The position numbers and the translations under genes were made by a program. Below the pieces are notes generated by a model. That model was not told the origin of the DNA. It saw only the letters and a list, made by a program, of their open reading frames with translations, and searched no databases. From the NCBI GenBank assembly GCA_030248135.1, contig JASANC010005171.1, positions 40,444 through 104,443 on the forward strand: a stretch of DNA of 64,000 nucleotides, given 5' to 3'. The first letter of the stretch is position 1. The number at the start of each line of letters is the position of its first letter. The DNA comes from Theristus sp. LFF4_11 (lineage: Eukaryota; Nematoda; Chromadorea; Monhysterida; Xyalidae). Below are positions 56,300 to 64,000 of the stretch, piece after piece.

Positions 56300-56740
56300 G
56301 CCCGTTCATACCTGACGTATGCAGACGTACGTCGACGTAGGTCAGGTATGAACGGTATGACCTATTTTTTAAACGTGTCCTACTGAAATGACGTCATGTG
56401 CCGCCAACATGCGCTGCGCTTGCCGTTCACAGCAAACCAGATTTTCCGTTTAGCCGATTTCTTCCCGTAAACAAATGGTGAATGTCGAATCAATCACACC
56501 AAACTGACATTTCAGTGCCTGTGCACTTTGGCAAGCGGATATATTTTCAGAGCAAATGACGTCATTTTAGTCTGGACACGTTTGAATAAATCCACAATAG
56601 TATGCAATAACACGAGTCCTAAAGTGACGTGACGTGCCGTACATGCATACGTTTAGATGAACGGCAGTATGCACTAACACGGGATCTAAAGTGACGTGAC
56701 GTGACATGCCGTGCTGCATGCGCTGTATAAACGGGCCTTT
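56300..56740 (+). mobile_element. palindromic MITE2 with nested TGACGTCA MITE
   Basis: Ends are related to AGGCCCGTTTATAC and its complement GTATAAACGGGCC. The left part is a hairpin: CCGTTCATACCTGACGTA and its partner TAGGTCAGGTATGAACGG. The nested MITE occupies about 56356-56599. The right part has GTGACGTGACGTGACATGCC and TACATGCATACG. The same module occurs in each later unit and at 46962-47401. Confidence 0.75.
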
Positions 56741-59700
56741 ATAGATTACCGGATCCTTCTGAAAATGGTCTAGCTGAACTCAGCTCGACAAGATGCTTTG
56801 AACGAGCCTGACTTACAAAAAAAATAGTTTTTTAATTCAAAAGACTCAATTTTTTCCTATCCTTCGGCTAGAAAATATGCATTCTGGGATTTTTCCTTTA
56901 CCACCCCTCCTTAGTGGCTGGCAGCGTGCCAACTCAACTCATCGATTTTTGCAATACAGTGGTATAGTGCACAGCCGTTTCGCTCGTGTTTCACGAACGT
57001 TTATATAAAAGCACGTTTTTGAAAGCACTAATGTTTCTAAAATTGCATAAAAGACGTAATGTGTGAGCAACTTTTTTAACGCGTTTTTTCTCATTGCAGC
57101 CATAGCGCAGCGGTACTGCTCTCGCTTGGCAGGGCGGGGGCCTTCGGAGAACGGATCCCATCGTTGAAAAAATTATTTAAAAATTTAATTGTTTTAGGTC
57201 ATGCTTCGTGTTATTTAGGCAAACTGCGTTCTCCTGACCTATTTCTGACTTCATAATTGAACGGGACAGCCGAGTAGACAAGGCTTAATTTTTCGGGGTT
57301 ACAGGAGCGCGCGGAAATTGAATGAAAGAAAAAATAGTTCCAGAAAACCAATTGTGTATCAAATAAATTCGTTTGAGTTTTTTGGTGTGTGAGTGTGTAA
57401 ACGATTCGGTCAATACCACGATTGGGGTGAGGTGTTGGTCACTACCACACGACCGTTTTTCAATTACTCGGTAGCTTCATGGCCACACAACTGAAATTTC
57501 ATTGGTGTGTGAGTGTTAGTGAACTTGGCCGCCTTCTGTACATTGCCCGCAAGGTGATCGCAAAATCTGGTAATATCAATTTTTTCATGTTCTGCAACGG
57601 AATGAGTGTGCAGGCGTGGAAAGAAAACCAGTTTCACTCTTTATGTGGCAATTCAAAGTCGCCTAAGTGACTCGGCCCTATGTAGGGGACTCGCATCACT
57701 TTTTGAATCTTGAATTCCCGCGCCATCCATGAAACTGTTTACCTATCTATGCGCGCATTGAGTTGCAGGACCAAAATAATAGATCATACGTGTTTTCTCT
57801 ACTTTTCCAAAGTAAGTCCAGACATCGGGGTTTTGAAGAGCGGGCCCTCGCCCGCCACGCGGAAGATAGCAGCTGGTAAGTGTCTTGGGGAGGTGGAGGG
57901 GTGGGGAAAGGCCCGGCCGACAGGGATCAGGGGTGCAGGCAGACTTAGCCACGCAGTAAATAGAGAATTTTGAACACGGTCAAATTTCGGTTATTTTCTA
58001 AAGAGAATTCTAAAAATTTAAGTACACGTAAAAAATTGTCCTGTTTTCATTGTTGAACATGCAACTTTCCCTCTGTGAAATGGACAGCTTTTTTTAATGA
58101 AATAAGACTTGCCCTGTTAAAGCCCGTTCATACCTGACGTATGCAGACGTACGTCGACGTAGGTCAGGTATGAACGGTATGACCTATTTTTTAAACGTGT
58201 CCTACTGAAATGACGTCATGTGCCGCCAACATGCGCTGCGCTTGCCGTTCACAGCAAACCAGATTTTCCGTTTAGCCGATTTCTTCCCGTAAACAAATGG
58301 TGAATGTCGAATCAATCACACCAAACTGACATTTCAGTGCCTGTGCACTTTGGCAAGCGGATATATTTTCAGAGCAAATGACGTCATTTTAGTCTGGACA
58401 CGTTTGAATAAATCCACAATAGTATGCAATAACACGAGTCCTAAAGTGACGTGACGTGCCGTACATGCATACGTTTAGATGAACGGCAGTATGCACTAAC
58501 ACGGGATCTAAAGTGACGTGACGTGACATGCCGTGCTGCATGCGCTGTATAAACGGGCCTTTATAGATTACCGGATCCTTCTGAAAATGGTCTAGCTGAA
58601 CTCAGCTCGACAAGATGCTTTGAACGAGCCTGACTTACAAAAAAAATAGTTTTTTAATTCAAAAGACTCAATTTTTTCCTATCCTTCGGCTAGAAAATAT
58701 GCATTCTGGGATTTTTCCTTTACCACCCCTCCTTAGTGGCTGGCAGCGTGCCAACTCAACTCATCGATTTTTGCAATACAGTGGTATAGTGCACAGCCGT
58801 TTCGCTCGTGTTTCACGAACGTTTATATAAAAGCACGTTTTTGAAAGCACTAATGTTTCTAAAATTGCATAAAAGACGTAATGTGTGAGCAACTTTTTTA
58901 ACGCGTTTTTTCTCATTGCAGCCATAGCGCAGCGGTACTGCTCTCGCTTGGCAGGGCGGGGGCCTTCGGAGAACGGATCCCATCGTTGAAAAAATTATTT
59001 AAAAATTTAATTGTTTTAGGTCATGCTTCGTGTTATTTAGGCAAACTGCGTTCTCCTGACCTATTTCTGACTTCATAATTGAACGGGACAGCCGAGTAGA
59101 CAAGGCTTAATTTTTCGGGGTTACAGGAGCGCGCGGAAATTGAATGAAAGAAAAAATAGTTCCAGAAAACCAATTGTGTATCAAATAAATTCGTTTGAGT
59201 TTTTTGGTGTGTGAGTGTGTAAACGATTCGGTCAATACCACGATTGGGGTGAGGTGTTGGTCACTACCACACGACCGTTTTTCAATTACTCGGTAGCTTC
59301 ATGGCCACACAACTGAAATTTCATTGGTGTGTGAGTGTTAGTGAACTTGGCCGCCTTCTGTACATTGCCCGCAAGGTGATCGCAAAATCTGGTAATATCA
59401 ATTTTTTCATGTTCTGCAACGGAATGAGTGTGCAGGCGTGGAAAGAAAACCAGTTTCACTCTTTATGTGGCAATTCAAAGTCGCCTAAGTGACTCGGCCC
59501 TATGTAGGGGACTCGCATCACTTTTTGAATCTTGAATTCCCGCGCCATCCATGAAACTGTTTACCTATCTATGCGCGCATTGAGTTGCAGGACCAAAATA
59601 ATAGATCATACGTGTTTTCTCTACTTTTCCAAAGTAAGTCCAGACATCGGGGTTTTGAAGAGCGGGCCCTCGCCCGCCACGCGGAAGATAGCAGCTGGTA

Positions 59701-62700
59701 AGTGTCTTGGGGAGGTGGAGGGGTGGGGAAAGGCCCGGCCGACAGGGATCAGGGGTGCAGGCAGACTTAGCCACGCAGTAAATAGAGAATTTTGAACACG
59801 GTCAAATTTCGGTTATTTTCTAAAGAGAATTCTAAAAATTTAAGTACACGTAAAAAATTGTCCTGTTTTCATTGTTGAACATGCAACTTTCCCTCTGTGA
59901 AATGGACAGCTTTTTTTAATGAAATAAGACTTGCCCTGTTAAAGCCCGTTCATACCTGACGTATGCAGACGTACGTCGACGTAGGTCAGGTATGAACGGT
60001 ATGACCTATTTTTTAAACGTGTCCTACTGAAATGACGTCATGTGCCGCCAACATGCGCTGCGCTTGCCGTTCACAGCAAACCAGATTTTCCGTTTAGCCG
60101 ATTTCTTCCCGTAAACAAATGGTGAATGTCGAATCAATCACACCAAACTGACATTTCAGTGCCTGTGCACTTTGGCAAGCGGATATATTTTCAGAGCAAA
60201 TGACGTCATTTTAGTCTGGACACGTTTGAATAAATCCACAATAGTATGCAATAACACGAGTCCTAAAGTGACGTGACGTGCCGTACATGCATACGTTTAG
60301 ATGAACGGCAGTATGCACTAACACGGGATCTAAAGTGACGTGACGTGACATGCCGTGCTGCATGCGCTGTATAAACGGGCCTTTATAGATTACCGGATCC
60401 TTCTGAAAATGGTCTAGCTGAACTCAGCTCGACAAGATGCTTTGAACGAGCCTGACTTACAAAAAAAATAGTTTTTTAATTCAAAAGACTCAATTTTTTC
60501 CTATCCTTCGGCTAGAAAATATGCATTCTGGGATTTTTCCTTTACCACCCCTCCTTAGTGGCTGGCAGCGTGCCAACTCAACTCATCGATTTTTGCAATA
60601 CAGTGGTATAGTGCACAGCCGTTTCGCTCGTGTTTCACGAACGTTTATATAAAAGCACGTTTTTGAAAGCACTAATGTTTCTAAAATTGCATAAAAGACG
60701 TAATGTGTGAGCAACTTTTTTAACGCGTTTTTTCTCATTGCAGCCATAGCGCAGCGGTACTGCTCTCGCTTGGCAGGGCGGGGGCCTTCGGAGAACGGAT
60801 CCCATCGTTGAAAAAATTATTTAAAAATTTAATTGTTTTAGGTCATGCTTCGTGTTATTTAGGCAAACTGCGTTCTCCTGACCTATTTCTGACTTCATAA
60901 TTGAACGGGACAGCCGAGTAGACAAGGCTTAATTTTTCGGGGTTACAGGAGCGCGCGGAAATTGAATGAAAGAAAAAATAGTTCCAGAAAACCAATTGTG
61001 TATCAAATAAATTCGTTTGAGTTTTTTGGTGTGTGAGTGTGTAAACGATTCGGTCAATACCACGATTGGGGTGAGGTGTTGGTCACTACCACACGACCGT
61101 TTTTCAATTACTCGGTAGCTTCATGGCCACACAACTGAAATTTCATTGGTGTGTGAGTGTTAGTGAACTTGGCCGCCTTCTGTACATTGCCCGCAAGGTG
61201 ATCGCAAAATCTGGTAATATCAATTTTTTCATGTTCTGCAACGGAATGAGTGTGCAGGCGTGGAAAGAAAACCAGTTTCACTCTTTATGTGGCAATTCAA
61301 AGTCGCCTAAGTGACTCGGCCCTATGTAGGGGACTCGCATCACTTTTTGAATCTTGAATTCCCGCGCCATCCATGAAACTGTTTACCTATCTATGCGCGC
61401 ATTGAGTTGCAGGACCAAAATAATAGATCATACGTGTTTTCTCTACTTTTCCAAAGTAAGTCCAGACATCGGGGTTTTGAAGAGCGGGCCCTCGCCCGCC
61501 ACGCGGAAGATAGCAGCTGGTAAGTGTCTTGGGGAGGTGGAGGGGTGGGGAAAGGCCCGGCCGACAGGGATCAGGGGTGCAGGCAGACTTAGCCACGCAG
61601 TAAATAGAGAATTTTGAACACGGTCAAATTTCGGTTATTTTCTAAAGAGAATTCTAAAAATTTAAGTACACGTAAAAAATTGTCCTGTTTTCATTGTTGA
61701 ACATGCAACTTTCCCTCTGTGAAATGGACAGCTTTTTTTAATGAAATAAGACTTGCCCTGTTAAAGCCCGTTCATACCTGACGTATGCAGACGTACGTCG
61801 ACGTAGGTCAGGTATGAACGGTATGACCTATTTTTTAAACGTGTCCTACTGAAATGACGTCATGTGCCGCCAACATGCGCTGCGCTTGCCGTTCACAGCA
61901 AACCAGATTTTCCGTTTAGCCGATTTCTTCCCGTAAACAAATGGTGAATGTCGAATCAATCACACCAAACTGACATTTCAGTGCCTGTGCACTTTGGCAA
62001 GCGGATATATTTTCAGAGCAAATGACGTCATTTTAGTCTGGACACGTTTGAATAAATCCACAATAGTATGCAATAACACGAGTCCTAAAGTGACGTGACG
62101 TGCCGTACATGCATACGTTTAGATGAACGGCAGTATGCACTAACACGGGATCTAAAGTGACGTGACGTGACATGCCGTGCTGCATGCGCTGTATAAACGG
62201 GCCTTTATAGATTACCGGATCCTTCTGAAAATGGTCTAGCTGAACTCAGCTCGACAAGATGCTTTGAACGAGCCTGACTTACAAAAAAAATAGTTTTTTA
62301 ATTCAAAAGACTCAATTTTTTCCTATCCTTCGGCTAGAAAATATGCATTCTGGGATTTTTCCTTTACCACCCCTCCTTAGTGGCTGGCAGCGTGCCAACT
62401 CAACTCATCGATTTTTGCAATACAGTGGTATAGTGCACAGCCGTTTCGCTCGTGTTTCACGAACGTTTATATAAAAGCACGTTTTTGAAAGCACTAATGT
62501 TTCTAAAATTGCATAAAAGACGTAATGTGTGAGCAACTTTTTTAACGCGTTTTTTCTCATTGCAGCCATAGCGCAGCGGTACTGCTCTCGCTTGGCAGGG
62601 CGGGGGCCTTCGGAGAACGGATCCCATCGTTGAAAAAATTATTTAAAAATTTAATTGTTTTAGGTCATGCTTCGTGTTATTTAGGCAAACTGCGTTCTCC

Positions 62701-64000
62701 TGACCTATTTCTGACTTCATAATTGAACGGGACAGCCGAGTAGACAAGGCTTAATTTTTCGGGGTTACAGGAGCGCGCGGAAATTGAATGAAAGAAAAAA
62801 TAGTTCCAGAAAACCAATTGTGTATCAAATAAATTCGTTTGAGTTTTTTGGTGTGTGAGTGTGTAAACGATTCGGTCAATACCACGATTGGGGTGAGGTG
62901 TTGGTCACTACCACACGACCGTTTTTCAATTACTCGGTAGCTTCATGGCCACACAACTGAAATTTCATTGGTGTGTGAGTGTTAGTGAACTTGGCCGCCT
63001 TCTGTACATTGCCCGCAAGGTGATCGCAAAATCTGGTAATATCAATTTTTTCATGTTCTGCAACGGAATGAGTGTGCAGGCGTGGAAAGAAAACCAGTTT
63101 CACTCTTTATGTGGCAATTCAAAGTCGCCTAAGTGACTCGGCCCTATGTAGGGGACTCGCATCACTTTTTGAATCTTGAATTCCCGCGCCATCCATGAAA
63201 CTGTTTACCTATCTATGCGCGCATTGAGTTGCAGGACCAAAATAATAGATCATACGTGTTTTCTCTACTTTTCCAAAGTAAGTCCAGACATCGGGGTTTT
63301 GAAGAGCGGGCCCTCGCCCGCCACGCGGAAGATAGCAGCTGGTAAGTGTCTTGGGGAGGTGGAGGGGTGGGGAAAGGCCCGGCCGACAGGGATCAGGGGT
63401 GCAGGCAGACTTAGCCACGCAGTAAATAGAGAATTTTGAACACGGTCAAATTTCGGTTATTTTCTAAAGAGAATTCTAAAAATTTAAGTACACGTAAAAA
63501 ATTGTCCTGTTTTCATTGTTGAACATGCAACTTTCCCTCTGTGAAATGGACAGCTTTTTTTAATGAAATAAGACTTGCCCTGTTAAAGCCCGTTCATACC
63601 TGACGTATGCAGACGTACGTCGACGTAGGTCAGGTATGAACGGTATGACCTATTTTTTAAACGTGTCCTACTGAAATGACGTCATGTGCCGCCAACATGC
63701 GCTGCGCTTGCCGTTCACAGCAAACCAGATTTTCCGTTTAGCCGATTTCTTCCCGTAAACAAATGGTGAATGTCGAATCAATCACACCAAACTGACATTT
63801 CAGTGCCTGTGCACTTTGGCAAGCGGATATATTTTCAGAGCAAATGACGTCATTTTAGTCTGGACACGTTTGAATAAATCCACAATAGTATGCAATAACA
63901 CGAGTCCTAAAGTGACGTGACGTGCCGTACATGCATACGTTTAGATGAACGGCAGTATGCACTAACACGGGATCTAAAGTGACGTGACGTGACATGCCGT

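Larger units (their letters stand above)
54967..64000 (+). repeat. tandem array of a 1,822-bp unit, open at window end
   Basis: Markers repeat at an exact 1,822-bp interval: GGCCACACAACTGAAATTTC at 57480, 59302, 61124, 62946. Between units 1 and 2 the spacing is 1,819 bp. Unit 1 differs by small changes such as a missing 3 bp in GGCCGCCTTC. Later units look identical by eye. Order within a unit: TCGACAAGATGC start, tRNA-like box, TCGGTCAATACC region, ~210-bp dispersed repeat, GC-rich block with GGGCCCTCGCCCGCC, then MITE2 containing the TGACGTCA MITE. The recurring 63-, 69- and 87-codon frames show no domain and no independent support. Confidence 0.95.

Noticed and set aside
57710..57973. 87- and 63-codon frames repeated in each array unit
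   Set aside because: They recur only because the unit recurs; no domain or codon signature, and they differ by small indels between unit 1 and the older monomer.

Overview
The window is eukaryotic, from a small invertebrate with short introns. Most 3' splice sites read TTTCAG or TTGCAG, the secreted proteins are Cys-rich and lineage-specific, and a globin of nematode-like layout is present. A nematode is my best guess; the species cannot be read from the window. No rRNA, canonical tRNA, CRISPR or prokaryotic operon was seen. All gene models were built by hand from reading frame, splice phase and comparison between paralogues.

Layout. 0.35-4.5 kb is a composite repeat: a TIR element, a 149-bp satellite and a 172-bp satellite, enclosed by outer inverted arms. 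An inverted copy of most of it lies inside a large intron at 25-28.2 kb. 8.27-12.48 kb holds a probable two-domain globin. 15.30-22.84 kb and 24.10-33.18 kb hold two head-to-tail Na+/H+ exchanger genes (763 and 750 codons in my models) with almost identical exon structure. 33.78-43.08 kb holds three tandem, diverged paralogues of a secreted Cys-rich family I do not recognise. 45.10-48.56 kb (minus strand) is a complete nine-exon gene for a dihydroflavonol-reductase-like extended SDR, with a transposon complex in intron 2. 49.7-50.5 kb and 53.7-54.4 kb hold two small unrecognised genes.

From 54.97 kb to the window end is a tandem array of a 1,822-bp unit. Units 2 onward look identical by eye. 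Each unit carries a tRNA-like Pol III box pair, a ~440-bp palindromic MITE-like element, a second MITE with TGACGTCA palindromes nested in it, and a further ~210-bp insert. A single older monomer lacking both the nested MITE and the 210-bp insert lies in intron 2 of the first exchanger, so the order of assembly of the array unit can be read from this window.

The genes do not form one pathway. The exchangers imply pH/Na+ handling across a membrane, the globin haem/O2 chemistry, and the SDR carbonyl reduction. The Cys-rich cluster looks like local birth-and-divergence of secreted proteins. The most notable material is that cluster, the didomain globin, and the repeat history.
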